Assembly: GCF_949987535.1 (NCBI RefSeq)
Contig: NC_080075.1
Span: 5,378,606 to 5,442,605, forward strand
Length of the DNA: 64,000 nt
From: Balaenoptera acutorostrata
Lineage: Eukaryota; Chordata; Mammalia; Artiodactyla; Balaenopteridae
Reading direction: 5' to 3'
Positions 24,315 to 35,885 of this stretch are shown here, one piece after another (position 1 is the first letter of the stretch; each line of letters starts with the position of its first letter). The notes below the pieces were generated by a model. It saw nothing but the letters and a program-made list of their open reading frames with translations, made no database searches and was not told where the DNA came from. Both the position numbers and the translations under genes were made by a program.

Positions 24315-26258
24315 GGGGGACCTTCAAGATGGTGGAGGAGTAAGACGTGGATATCACCTTCCTCCCCACAAATACATCAAAAATACATCTACATGTGGAA
24401 CAACTCCTACAGAACAACTACTGAACGCTGGCATAAGACCTCAGTCTTCCAAAAAGGCAAGAAAATCCCCACATGCTTGGGTAGGGTAAAAGAGAAAAGA
24501 AAAAACAGAGACAAAAGAATAGGGATGGGACCTGTCCCTTGGAGAGGGAGCTGTGAAGAAGGAAAAGTTTCCACACACTAGGAAGCCCCTTCACTGGTGG
24601 AGATGGGGGGTGGTAGGGGGGAAGCTTCAGAGCCACGGAGGAGAGCACAGCAATAGGGGTGCAGAGGGCAAAACGAAGAGATTCCCACACAGAGGACTGG
24701 TGCCGACCAGCACTCACCAGCCTGAGAGGCTTGTCTGCTCACCCGCCGGGACGGGCAGGGGCTGGGAGTTGAGCCTCGGGCTTCAGAGGTCAGATCCCAG
24801 GGAGAGGACTGGGGTTGGCTGCGTGAACACAGCCTGAAGGCGGCTAGTGCACCACAGTTAGCTGGGAGGGAGTCCGGGAAAAAGTCTGCAGCTGCCGAAG
24901 AGGCGAGAGACCATTGTTTTGGGTTGTTTGAGGAGAGGGGATTCCTTCCCCAGCTGCCCACAGAAGGCAGAGCACCACCTAAACGAGCTCCAGAGACGGG
25001 CGTGAGCCGCGGCTATCAACGCAGACACCAGAGATGGGCATGAGATGCTAAGGCTGCTGCTGCTGCCACCAACAATCCTGTGTGCGAGCACAGGTCACTA
25101 TCCACACCACCACCCCCCCGGGAGCCTGTGTAACCCGCCACTGCCAGGGTTCCGTGATCCAGGGACAAGTACCCCAGGAGAACACACAGCGCGACCCAGG
25201 CTGTTGCAACATTATGCTGGCCTCTGCCACCGCAGGCTCACCCTGCATTCCAATAACTACCATACCCTTCCCTTCCCCCGGCCCAAATGAGCAAGAGCCC
25301 CCTAATCAGCAGCTGCTTTAACCCCCTCTTGTCTGGGTGGGAACAGACGCCTGGGGTGACTTACACACAGAGGTGGGGCCAATCCAAAACTGAACCCCAG
25401 GAGCTGTGTGAACAAAGAAGAGAAAGGGAAATCTCTCCCAGTAGCCTCAGGAGCAGCGGATTAAACCTCCACAATCAACTTGATGTACCCTGCATCTGTG
25501 GAATACCTGAATAAACAACAAATCACCCCAAAATTGAGGCAGTGGACTTTGAGAGCAACTGTAAACTTGGGTTTTACTATCTGTGACTGATTTGTTTCTG
25601 ATTTTTATGTTTATCTTAGTTTAGTTTTTAGCACTTGTTATCACTGGTGGATTTGTTTATTGGTTTGCTGGCTCTCTTCTTTTTTTTATTATTTTTAATT
25701 TTTTAATTTTAATATTATTTTTTATTTATTTACTTTTTTCTTTCTTTTTGTCTCACTTTTCTTCTGAGCTGTGTGGCTGACAGGGTCTTGGTGTTCCGGC
25801 CTGGTGTCAGGCCTGAGCCGCTGTGGTGGGAGAGCCGAGTTCAAGATGTTGGACCACCAGAGACCTCCCAGCCTCACGTAATATCAACTGGCAAGAGTTC
25901 TCCCAGAGATTTCCATCTCAACACTAAGACCTGGGTCAACCCAACAGCCAGCAAGTTCCAGTGCTGGATGCCTCATGCCAAACAACTAGCAAGACAGGAA
26001 CACAACCCCACCTATTAGCAGAGAGGCTGCCTAAAATCACACTAAGTTCACAGACACACCACCAGACGTGGCCCTGCCCATCAGAAAGACAAGATATAGC
26101 CCCACCCACCAGAACACAAGCACCAGTCCCCTCCACCATGAAGCCTACACAATCAACTGAACCAACCTCACCCACTGGGGGCAGACACCAAAAACAATGG
26201 GAACTATGAACCTGCAGCCTGAGAAAGGGAGACACAAACACAAAAAGTTAAATAAAAT

Positions 26259-27147
26259 GAGAAGACAGAGAAATATGCAGCAGATAAAGGAGTAAGGTAA
26301 AAACCCACCAGACCAAACAAATGAAGAGGAAATAGGCAGTCTACCTGAAAAAGAATTCAGAGTAATGATAGTAAAAATGATCCAAAATCTTGGAAATAGA
26401 ATGGAGAAAATACAAGAAATGTTTAACAAGGAACTAGAAGATCTAAAGAGCAAACAAACAATGATGAACAACACAGTAATTGAAATTAAAAATTCTCTAG
26501 AAGGAATCAATAACAGAATAACTGAGGCAGAAGAACAGATAAGTGACCTGGAAGATAAAATAGTGGAAATAGCTACCACAGAGTTGAATAAAGAAAAAGG
26601 AATGAAAAGAATTGAGGATAGTCTCAGAGACCTCTGGGACAACATTAAACACACTAACATTCAAATTATAGGCGTCCCAGAAGAAGAGAAAAAGAAAGGG
26701 TCTGACAAAATATTTGAAGAGATTATAGTAGAAAACTTCCCTAATGTGGGAAAGGAAATAGTCAATCAAGTCCAAGAAGCACAGAGAGCCCCATACAGGA
26801 TAAACCCAAGGAGAAACACACCAAGACACATATTAATCAAATTATCAAAAATTATATACAAACAAAAAATATTAAAAGCAGCAAGGGAAAAGCAGCAAAA
26901 AACATGCAAGGAAATCCCCATAAGGTTAATAGCTGATCTTTCAGCAGAAACTCTGCAAGCCAGAAGGGGGTGGCAGGACATATTTAAAGTGATGAAAGGG
27001 AAAAACCTACAATTAAGGTTACTCTAACCAGCAAGACTCTCATTCAGATTTGATGGAGAAATTAAAACCTTTACAGACAAGCAAAAGTTAAGAGAATTCA
27101 ACACCACCAAACCAGCTTTACAACAAATGATAAAGGAACTTCTCTAG
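26259..27147 (+). pseudogene. L1 ORF1 (RNA-binding protein), broken
   Basis: ORF1p is the coiled-coil RNA-binding protein that coats L1 RNA. The frame can be followed from ATGAGAAGACAGAG to a final CTTCTCTAG, with coiled-coil rich in E/K/N/Q and the conserved stretch DLWDNIKHTNIQIIGVPEEE. In-frame stops occur near 26291 and at about 27026, so no intact protein is made. Confidence 0.85.
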
Positions 27148-27205
27148 GCGGGAAACACAAGAGAAGGGAAAGACCTACAAAAACAAACCAAGAACAATTA
27201 AGAAA

Positions 27206-30200
27206 ATGGTAATAAGAACACACACACTGATAGTTACCTTAAGTGTAAATGGATTAAATGCTCCAACCAAAAGACATAGACTGTCTGAATGGATACAAAA
27301 ACAAGACCCATATATATGTTGTCTACAAGAGACCCACTTCAGACCTAGGGACACATACAGACTGAAAGTGAGGAGATGGAAAAAGATATTCCATGCAAAT
27401 GGAAATCAAAAGAAAGCTGGAGTAGCAATTCTCATAACAGACAAAATAGACATTAAAATAAAGACTATTAAAAGAGACAAAGAAGGACACTACATAATGA
27501 TAAAGGGGTCAATCCAAGAAGAAGATATAACAATTGTAAATATTTCTGCACCCAACACAGAAGCACCTCAATACATAAGACAAGTGCTAACAGCCAAAAA
27601 AGGGGAAATCGACAGCAACACAAAAATAGTAGAGGACTTTAACACCTCACTTACACCAGTGGACACATCCTCCAAAAAGAAAATAAATAAGGAAACACAG
27701 CTTTAAATGACACATTAAACAAGATGGACTTAATTGATATTTATAGGACATTCCACCCAAAAACAACAGAATAAACTTTCTTCTCCAGTGCCCATGGAAC
27801 ATTCTCCAGGATAGATCATATCTTGGGTCACAAATCAAGCCTTGGTAAATTTAAGAAAACTGAAATCATATCAAATATCTTTTCCGACCACAATGCTATG
27901 AGACTAGATATCAATTACAGGAAAAAAACTGTAAAAAATACAAACACATGGAGGCTAAACAATACACTACTAAATAACTAAGAGATCACTGAAGAAATCA
28001 AAGAGGAAATCAAAAAATACCTAGAAACAAATGACAATGAAAACACGATGACCGAAAACCTATGGGATGCAGCAAAAGCAGTTCCAAGAGGGAAGTTTAC
28101 AGCAATACAATCCTACCTCAAGAAACAAGAAAAACCTCAAATAAACAACCTAATCTTACACCTAAAGCAGTTAGAGAAAGAAGAACAAAAAATACCCAAG
28201 GTTAGCAGATGGAAAAAAAGCATAAAGATCAGATCAGAAATAAATGAAAAAGAAATGAAGGAAACAGCTGCAAAGATCAATAAAACTAAAAGCTGGTTCT
28301 TTGAGAAGATAAACAAAATTGATAAACCATTAGCCAGACCCATCAAGAAAAAAAGGGAGAAGACTCAAGTTAATAGAATTAGAAATGAAAAAGGACAAGT
28401 AACAACTGACACTGCAGAAATACAAAGGATCATGAAAGATTACTACAAGCAACTATATGCTAGTAAAATGGACAACCTGGAAGAAATGGACAAATTCTTA
28501 GAAAAGCACAACTTTCTGAGACTGAACCAGGAAGAACTAGAAAATATGAACAGACCAATCACAAGCACTGAAATTGAAACTGTGATTAAAAATCTTCCAA
28601 CAAACAAAAGCCCTGTACCAGATGGCTTCACAGGAGAATTCTATCAAACATTTAGAGAAGAGCTAACACCTATCCTTCTCAAACTCTTCCAAAATATAGC
28701 AGAGGGAGGAACACTCCCCAACTCATTCTACGAGGCCACCATCACCCTGATACCAAAACCAGACAAAGATGTCACACACACAAAAAAGAAAACTACAGGC
28801 CAATAGCACTGATGAACATAGATGCAAAAATCCTCAACAAAATACTAGCACATTAAAAGGGTCATACACCATGATCAAGTGGGTTCTATCCCAGGAATAC
28901 AAAGATTCTTCAATATACGCAAATCAATCAATGCAATATACCATATTAACAAATTGAAGGATAAAAACCATATGATCACCTCAATAGATGCATGAAAAAC
29001 TTCTGACAAAATTCAACACCCATTTATAATAAAAACTCTCCAGGAAGTAGGCATAGAGGGAACCTATCTCAGTATAATAAAGGCCATATATGACAAACCC
29101 ACAGCCAACATCGTTCTCAATAGTGAAAAACTGAAACAATTTCCTCTAAGATTAGGAACAAGACAAGGTTGCCCACTCTCACCTCTATTATTCAACAGAG
29201 TTTTGGAAGTTTTAGTCACAGCAATCAGAGAATAAAAAGAAATAAAAGGAATCCAAATCAAAAAAGAAGAAGTAAAACTGTCACTGTTTGCAGATGACAT
29301 GATACTATACATAGAGAATCTTAAAGATGCTACCAGAAAACTACTAGAGCTAATCAATGAATTTGGTAAAGTAGCAGGATACAAAATTAATGCACAGAAA
29401 TCTCCTGAATTCCTATACACTAATGATGAAAACTCTTAAAGAGAAATGTAGGAAACACTCCCACTTACCATTGCAACGAAAAGAATAAAATACCTAGGAA
29501 TAAACCTACCTAAGGAGACAAAAGACCTGTATGCAGAAAACTATAAGACACTGATGAAGGAAATTAAAGATGATACAAACAGATGGAGAGATATACCATG
29601 TTCTTCAATTGGAAGAATCAACATTGTGAAAATGACTATAACACCCAAAGCAATCTACAGATTCAGTGCAATCCCTATCAAACTGCCAATGGCATTTTTC
29701 ACAGAACTAGAACAAAAAATTTCACAATTTGTATGGAAACACAAAAATCCCCGAATAGCCAAAGCAATCTTGAGAAAGAAAAACGGAGTGGAGGAATCAG
29801 GCTTCCTGACTTCAGACTATACTACAAAGCTACAGTAATCAAGACAGTATGGTACTGGCACAAAAACAGAAATATAGATCAATGGAACAGGACAGAAAGC
29901 CCAGATATAACCCCATGCACATATGGTTCCCTTATCTTTCTCAAAGGAGGCAAGAATATACAATGGAGAAAAGACAGTCTCTTCAATAAGTGGTGCTGGG
30001 AAAACTCGACAGCTACATGTAAAAGAAAGATATTAGAACACTTCCTAACACTGTATACAAAAATAAACTCAAAATGGATTAAAGACCTAAATGTAAGGCC
30101 AGACACTATCAAACTCTTAGAGGAAAACATAGGCAGAACACTCTATGACATAAATCACAGCAACATCCTTTTTGACCCACCTCCTAGAAAAATGGGAATA

Positions 30201-31006
30201 AAAACAAAAATAAACAAATGGGACCTAATGAAACTTAAAAGCCTTTGCACAGCAAAGGAAACCATAAAAAAGATGAAGGGACAACCCTCAGAATGGGAGA
30301 AAATATTTGCAACTGAAGCAGCTGACAAAGGATTAATCTCCAAAATATACAAGCAGCTCATGCAGCTCAGTATCAAAAAAACAGACAACCCAGTCCAAAA
30401 ATGGGCAGAAGACTTAAATAGACATTTCTCCAAAGTAGATATATAGATTGCCAACAAACACATGAAAGGATGTTCAACATCACTAATTATTAGAGAAATG
30501 CAAATCAAAACTACAATGAGGTGTCACCTCACACCAGTCAGAATGGCCATGATCAAAAAATCTACAAACAATAAATGCTGGAGAGGGTGTGGAGAAAAGG
30601 GAACCCTCTTGCACTGTTGGTGGGAATGTAAAGTGATACAGCTACTATGGAGATCAGTATGGAGGTTCTTTAAAAAACTAAAAATAGAACTACCATACGA
30701 CCCAGCAATCCCACTACTGGGCATATACCCTGAGAAAACCATAATTCAGAAAGAGTCATGTACCACATGTTCATTGCAGCACTATTTGCAATAGCCAGGA
30801 CATGGAAGCAATCTAAGTGTCCATCGACAGATGAATGGATAAAGAAGATGTGGCACATATATGCAAAGGAATATTACTCAGCCATGAAAAATGAAATTGA
30901 GTTGTTTGTAGTGAGGTGGATGGACCTAGAGTCTGTCATACAGAGTGAAGTAAGTCAGAAAGAGAAAAGCAAATGCCGTGTGCTAAGACATATATATCGA
31001 ATCTAA
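27206..31006 (+). pseudogene. L1 ORF2 (endonuclease/reverse transcriptase), broken
   Basis: The APE-like endonuclease starts near 27206 (VNGLNAPTKRHRLSEW, CCLQETH). The reverse transcriptase follows ([18 protein letters not shown] near 28600; [10 protein letters not shown] near 29290), then the C-terminal cysteine region ([19 protein letters not shown] near 30580). There are many stops and frameshifts, for example near 27706, 28806, 29438 and 30446, so it is a dead copy. Confidence 0.9.
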
Positions 31007-31430
31007 AAAAAAAAAAAAAGGTTCTGAAGAACCTAGGGGCAGGACAGGAATAAAGGCGCAGACGTAGAGAATGGACTTGAGGATATGGGGAGGGGGAAGG
31101 GTTAGCTGGGACAAAGTGAGAGAGTGGCATGGACATATATACACTACCACATGTAAAATAGATAGCTAATGGGAAAGCAGCTGTATCGCACAGGGAGATC
31201 AGCTCGATGCTTTGTGACCACCTAGAGGGGTGGGATAGGGAGGATGGGAGGGAGACACAAGAGGGAGGGAATATGGGGATATATGTATACGTATAGCTGA
31301 TTCACTTTGTTATACAGCAGAAACTAACACACTGTTGTAGAACAATTATACGCCAATAAAGTTGTTAAAAGAAAAAGAGGACCTTTCTGACAAGGTCAGT
31401 GGGTGAAATAAGAACATGGCTAGCTGATCC

Positions 31431-32372
31431 TCACTTGGCGAAATGTTGATTGTTTCTGAAAAGAATCCCCAGAGCCAATTTCACGTCTCTGTTCCTAAGG
31501 CTATAGATGAAGGGGTTCAGCATGGGAGTCACCACTGTGCACATCGATGAGGCAATCATGTCTTTGTCATTGGAATTGCCCAATGAGGAGGAAAAGTACA
31601 GTGCCATAATCATTCCATAGAATAGAGACGCCACAGAGAGATGGGAGCTGCAGATGGACAGGGCCTTGCAGGTCCCTTTGGTAGAAGGGACCTTCAGGAT
31701 CGAGACCCCAGTGTGGTCATAAGAGACCAGAATGCCAGTCAATGGAAGAATGACAACCGCAGCCCTTGCAGTGAATATAACCAACTCATTGAAAGAGGTG
31801 TCTGAGCAGGACAGCTTGAGTAGGATGGGGAGGCTACAGAAGAAGTGGGGAATGATGTTGTCAGCCCAGAAGGACACCAGGGCCAGCAGGAGGGTGTGCA
31901 GAAGGGCACTGCCACAGGAGAGAGTCCAGGACCCAGCCACCAGCAGCACACACAGCCTCTGCATCATGACGGTGGTGTAGCGGAGAGGGTGACAGATGGC
32001 CACATACCTGCCACATGCCATCACGGCGAGGAGGAGATTATCAACCCAACCTAAAAGTATATAAAAACACACCTGTGAAATGCACCCTGCGTATGTGATA
32101 GATTGGTATTGAATCTGCATGTTCATCAGTATCTCTGGGACAGTGACAGATGACAAGGAGACATCGGTGAGGGCCAAGTGGCTGAGGAAGAAGTACGTGG
32201 GGGTGTGGAGGCGAGAGTCCAGCCTGATGAGCAGGAAGATTAGCAGGTTCCCCAGCACCGTGGTCAGGTACACGCCCAGGAACAGGGCAAAGAGCACGCC
32301 CTGCTGCTCTGGAAGGGTGGGGAGCCCCAGGAGGAGGAACTCGGACACACTGCTGTGGTCCTCCCTCCTCAT
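31431..32372 (-). CDS. Olfactory receptor, family 1 (OR1J-like), intact frame with degraded motifs
   Basis: This single-exon, 313-codon frame encodes a seven-helix class A GPCR of the olfactory receptor family, closest by recollection to OR1J. Helix landmarks are LGNLLIFLLI (TM1), PTYFFLSHLALTDV (TM2; usually PMYFFLS), MACGRYVAICHPL (end of TM3; usually MAYDRYVAIC), KALSICSSHLS (TM6; usually KAxSTCxSHL) and PMLNPFIYSLRN (TM7). Loss of the aspartate of DRY and several other changes at near-invariant positions suggest relaxed constraint or loss of signalling despite the open frame. A possible splice acceptor (TTCATTCCCAG) sits about 16 nt before the ATG, as in normal OR genes. It lies inside IL1RL2 intron 3, in the same sense as IL1RL2, and within a block bracketed by the TSD of the neighbouring L1. 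It was therefore probably carried here as an L1 3' transduction. Confidence 0.85.
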   Translation of the reverse strand: MRREDHSSVSEFLLLGLPTLPEQQGVLFALFLGVYLTTVLGNLLIFLLIRLDSRLHTPTYFFLSHLALTDVSLSSVTVPEILMNMQIQYQSITYAGCISQVCFYILLGWVDNLLLAVMACGRYVAICHPLRYTTVMMQRLCVLLVAGSWTLSCGSALLHTLLLALVSFWADNIIPHFFCSLPILLKLSCSDTSFNELVIFTARAAVVILPLTGILVSYDHTGVSILKVPSTKGTCKALSICSSHLSVASLFYGMIMALYFSSSLGNSNDKDMIASSMCTVVTPMLNPFIYSLRNRDVKLALGILFRNNQHFAK

Positions 32373-32465
32373 GCCATTCTTATCTCTGCTGGGAATGAAT
32401 AGAAACTGGAAATGTCAGGAACTTAGACATACTGAGCATAGCAACTACCATATGGTCACATACTT

Positions 32466-32592
32466 TCTCCAAGTCGCTGTGTCACTGCACAGACAAATCT
32501 CACTGCATTGCACTCACACTTTGGTGCCTCATCCAGTCTGGTGAGAACAGTGAAGTGTGATTTGTCTGCACACTGACACAGTCACTTGGAGA
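32466..32592. repeat. Inverted repeat upstream of the olfactory receptor
   Basis: The left arm at 32466-32507 (TCTCCAAGT..CTGTGTCA..CAGACAAATC) is the imperfect reverse complement of the right arm at 32548-32592. About 40 bp separates the arms, and about five differences were counted by eye. It could be a small palindromic DNA-transposon remnant or a hairpin. No family was recognised. Confidence 0.6.
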
Positions 32593-32753
32593 CATCATTC
32601 AAACATCCATGAAAGAAACATCAATCAAACTCTTCAGCTGAAATCACGAAGAGCTCATTCTTTTTTTTTAATATAGTGAAGACATTACGATAGACTTTAG
32701 GGGGAGAGTAATAAATAAGACACAGTCCCTTCCATGGCTTTATAGCCAGACAG

Positions 32754-32801
32754 CTTATGTGTGTGTGTCTGTGTTGCACACACAAACACACACACACACC
32801 G
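32754..32801. repeat. (TG/CA)n microsatellite
   Basis: Alternating TG then CA tracts (TGTGTGTGTGTCTGTG ... CACACACACACACC) lie within the transduced block. Confidence 0.8.
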
Positions 32802-32885
32802 CTGAAAGCATTATTGGGAAAGTAATGTACCATGTATAGAATAAGTGCTGAACACATAAACTCACCTCTTATCATTAGAATGACA

Positions 32886-32916
32886 AGAAGGAAGGAAGGA
32901 AGGAAGGAAGGAAGGA
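32886..32916. repeat. (GGAA)n microsatellite
   Basis: A tandem AAGG run of about seven units lies within the transduced block. Confidence 0.85.
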
Positions 32917-32931
32917 GAAAAGGGAACATTA

Positions 32932-33545
32932 TGGCAGTCCCTCAGAAATTTAAACATAGAATTACCATATGATCCAGAAATTTCACTTCTGATAATATAT
33001 CCAAAAGAACTGAAAGCAGGGGCCAAAGAGGTATTTGTACACCAATGTTTAAAGCAGCATTATTCACAATAGCCGAATGATGGAAACAATCTGTGTCCAT
33101 TGAAAAATGAATGGATAAACAAAATGTGGTCTATACATACAATGGAATATTATCCAGCCTTAAAAAGGAAAGAAATCCTGACACATGCTACAACACGGAT
33201 GAACCGTGAAGACATTACGCTAAGAAGAATCAGCCGGTCACAAAAGTGTAAATACTATAAGATTCCACTTATATGAGATTCCTAGAATAGTCAAATTCAT
33301 AGAGACAAAAAATAGAATGGTGGTTGCCAGGGGTTTGGGGGCAGGGAGGAAAATGAGGCGTTATTGTTCAGTGGGTACAGAGTTTCCATCTGGGAAGATA
33401 AAAAAGTTCTGGAGGTGGATGGTGATGATGGTTGTACAACAATGTGAACGTACTTAATGCCACAGAACTGTTCACTGAAAAATCACTGAAATGCTAAATT
33501 TTATGTTATACATATTTTAGCACAATAAAAAATTGTTAATTTAGA
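32932..33545 (+). mobile_element. Old L1 (L1M-type) 3' end
   Basis: This contains the typical end of L1 ORF2 and 3' UTR: accATATGATCCAG-type text, 'ATGGATAAACAAAATGTGG', then a 3' UTR ending in CACAATAAAAAATTG. It is more diverged than the neighbouring full-length L1. It seems to have supplied the polyadenylation signal that ended the transduced transcript. Confidence 0.75.
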
Positions 33546-33550
33546 AAAAT

Positions 33551-33563
33551 ATATACCATTCTG
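33551..33563. repeat. Target-site duplication, right copy (L1 + OR block)
   Basis: ATATACCATTCTG is an exact 13-bp match to 24302-24314. It follows an A-rich GAAAAAT and lies 2.2 kb beyond the L1's own 3' end. Confidence 0.85.
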
Positions 33564-33589
33564 ATGATAATTTTTTATTATTCCACCTG

Positions 33590-34890
33590 TTTCATTCTTT
33601 TATTTTAACTAAGTAATAATATCTAGTATTTATTTATTAAGTAATTACTATGTACCCACACTGAACTAAGGGCTTAGTGGATAGATTATTTCAATTACTC
33701 TTCCAAACAATTCTATGAGGCCATGTCTCCAAGACTGGATTTGTTTCCAAAAAAAAAAAACATTCTAGCTCTTTTAAGCAGAAAAGGATTTAAAACAGAA
33801 TATTAGGTGCTGAAGCACACTGCAGAACTAGTTCGCGTGATAGCTGCTTCCTCCCCCACCATCCTGATGGTGGGAATTGAGACTTTGAGATATACCACCT
33901 GCAAGTCAGGGACCGGGAGTTGCCACTTACACAACTGCAGCAAGTGAAGTCCCAGCACGTTTGGTGAAGCTACACCAACAATAAGTCAGAAGACATGCCT
34001 ATTGCTTCTCAGCTCCCACGAAGCTGGAGACTGGGCCCCGGAACACTGTGGCAGAAAGCCCACGTCCGGTAGAAAAGCAGAAAATCACCATACTCACTTC
34101 AGCTTTTCAGTGAAGCCAGCTGGAGAAACTGAACCACATCCAGAACCTTAGCTATAGGTTAGGAAAACGTAGGGTGTGGTTCTGGGTGCTTTGTTCTTAT
34201 TTTTTATCAATAGCTTTGTAACCTCTATAGTATAAAGAGCCTCCCCATGAATGGGGAGCCTGTACCCACCACATCCATCAGGTGATATGGTGAACTTTCT
34301 AGCCATCCAACCCACTTTTCCATCTTAACCTGAATCAGTCCTTGGACCCCTCTAATTTCTCCTAATCACCAGTATCCTTCAGGCATCATTTCCTTTCCTG
34401 TCCAACCTAGACTCACGTGGCCATCACTTGAATAACCCCCTTTGAAGTCCTCAAGTCAAGGATTAAGGAAACCCTTCATCCTTCCAGTGGATTCATCCAG
34501 AGAAACCCCACGCTGAGTTCATCCTGCCATCCCTCTCCTACACCCCTACAACCAGATGAGCACAACAGGAGCTAAACACACAAACATAAACAAATCCATG
34601 GTCCTCACCGTAGAAAGTCTTTGCATCTCCTTCAACTCTCTCTCCCACCTGCTTGCCTGTCTGCTCTTTCACACTCTCCACATAACATCTCCCTCCACTT
34701 GACAGGGGCAACCGGGGGCAGCAGGAATGAGTTCCCTCCCCCTGCTTACCCTCCCCTTCCCCCTCATTCTATCCGTTCTACTTCACACCCTCTCTTGATG
34801 ATCCCTGCTTCCTAACTCAGTTTCTGAAATAGCCTAATGATCAACGTGGAACCATACTCAAGCCCTTCCAACTGATTCACCACATGAGGA
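33590..34890. other. Intron 3, right part, no gene seen
   Basis: A MIR-like fragment may lie at about 33605-33730 (TTAAGTAATTACTATGTACC, ACAATTCTATGAGGCCATG). The remainder has no exon similarity, and the short open frames are not supported. Confidence 0.35.
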
Positions 34891-34894
34891 TTTC

Positions 34895-35335
34895 ACTGCA
34901 AGAATGTCCATCGACAGGTGAATGAATAAAGAAGATGTGGTACATATATACAATGGAATACTACTACTCAGCCATTAAAAAAATGAAAAAATGCCATTTG
35001 TAGCAACATGGATGGACCTAGAGATGATCACGCCGAGTGAAGTAAGTCAGACAGGGCAAGACAAATGTTATATGATATCATTTATATGTGGCATCTAAAA
35101 CATGATACAACCAAACTAATTTACAAAACAGAAAGAGACTCACAGACATAGAAAACAAACTTATGGTTACCAAAGGGGAAAGGGGGGTGGGGAGGCGAGG
35201 GGAGGGATAAATTAGGAGTTTGGGACTAGCAGATACAAACGACCATATATAAAATAGATAAACAACGTCCTACTGTATAGCACAGGGAACCATATTCAAT
35301 ATTCTGTAATAAACCATAATGGGAAAGAAAAAAAT
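34895..35335 (+). mobile_element. L1 3' end, 5'-truncated
   Basis: It starts AATGTCCATCGACAGGTGAA (end of ORF2), passes ATGGAATACTACTACTCAGC, and ends in the 3' UTR (AACCATAATGGGAAAG) with an A-rich tail. Truncated, non-coding copy. Confidence 0.85.
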
Positions 35336-35885
35336 CAGAATAAAATAAAATACAAGATAAGGGCATTCATTGCCACATTCCTTGTGAGAGGGGAAAACAG
35401 AAACAAACTAAATGAATGTGAAATACATAACAGAGAGGATTGACAAAGGCAAAAATTGGTGCTTTGAAAGGAGTAATAGAACTGACTGACAAATCTTTTA
35501 TAAGACTCATCAAGTGAGAAGGAGAAAGAGAGTGTGTGTGTGTGTGAGAGAGAGACAAAGACAGAGACAGAGAGAAACATATTGTAATGGGGATAAAAGA
35601 TGAAACTTACTACAGAAGCAGACATTAAAAGCAGAGAAATGATAAACCATTTCATGCCAGAGCATTTGAAATGTTTAATGAAATGAACAATTTCCTAGAA
35701 AACAATCTTACAAAAACCCATTCAAGAATAAATAAGAAATTTGTAGAATCCTATCACCATTAAAGAAATTGAAACAGTAGATAAAAACCTTCCCACAAAG
35801 AGTACTCATGACCCAGATGGTTGTACTGGCAAACGCTAACAAGCAGAGCTGGGGGAGAACTAATTCAGATATTAAATACCTCACC
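35336..35885 (+). mobile_element. Old L1 ORF2 fragment
   Basis: It contains a decayed match to the endonuclease/RT linker (ACTGACAAATCTTTTATAAG) and to NLPTNKxxxPDG (ACCTTCCCACAAAGAGTACT, then GACCCAGATGG). A (GT/GA)n tract lies near 35530-35575. Diverged and non-coding. Confidence 0.6.

Larger units (their letters stand above)
24315..31378 (+). mobile_element. Full-length L1 retrotransposon (inactive), plus strand
   Basis: The element starts GGGGGGACCTTCAAGATGG, an L1 5' end with a YY1-like CAAGATGGTGG. The 5' UTR runs to about 26250, then ORF1 and ORF2 remnants, then a 3' UTR ending CAATTATACGCCAATAAAG at about 31365 with a short A-rich stretch. Both ORFs carry several stops and frameshifts, so it is dead. 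The 5' end abuts the direct repeat ATATACCATTCTG (24302-24314). The matching copy is not at the L1 3' end but at 33551-33563, beyond the olfactory receptor. It lies in IL1RL2 intron 3, antisense to the gene. Confidence 0.95.
31379..33550 (+). other. Probable L1 3'-transduced segment carrying an olfactory receptor
   Basis: This is about 2.17 kb between the 3' end of the full-length L1 and the right copy of the TSD. It contains the olfactory receptor (antisense to the L1), its flanks, a short inverted repeat, (CA)n and (GGAA)n tracts, and the 3' end of an old L1 on the plus strand with an AATAAA signal near 33523. Read-through past the weak L1 poly(A) signal to the next plus-strand signal, followed by retroposition, explains the structure. 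The terminal A-tract is short (GAAAAAT), as expected for an old decayed tail. Confidence 0.75.

Noticed and set aside
31431..32372. Olfactory receptor as a resident gene or segmental duplication unrelated to the L1
   Set aside because: It cannot be excluded, but the TSD pair brackets the L1 and the receptor together and the block ends at a plus-strand poly(A) signal. Both fit transduction better.
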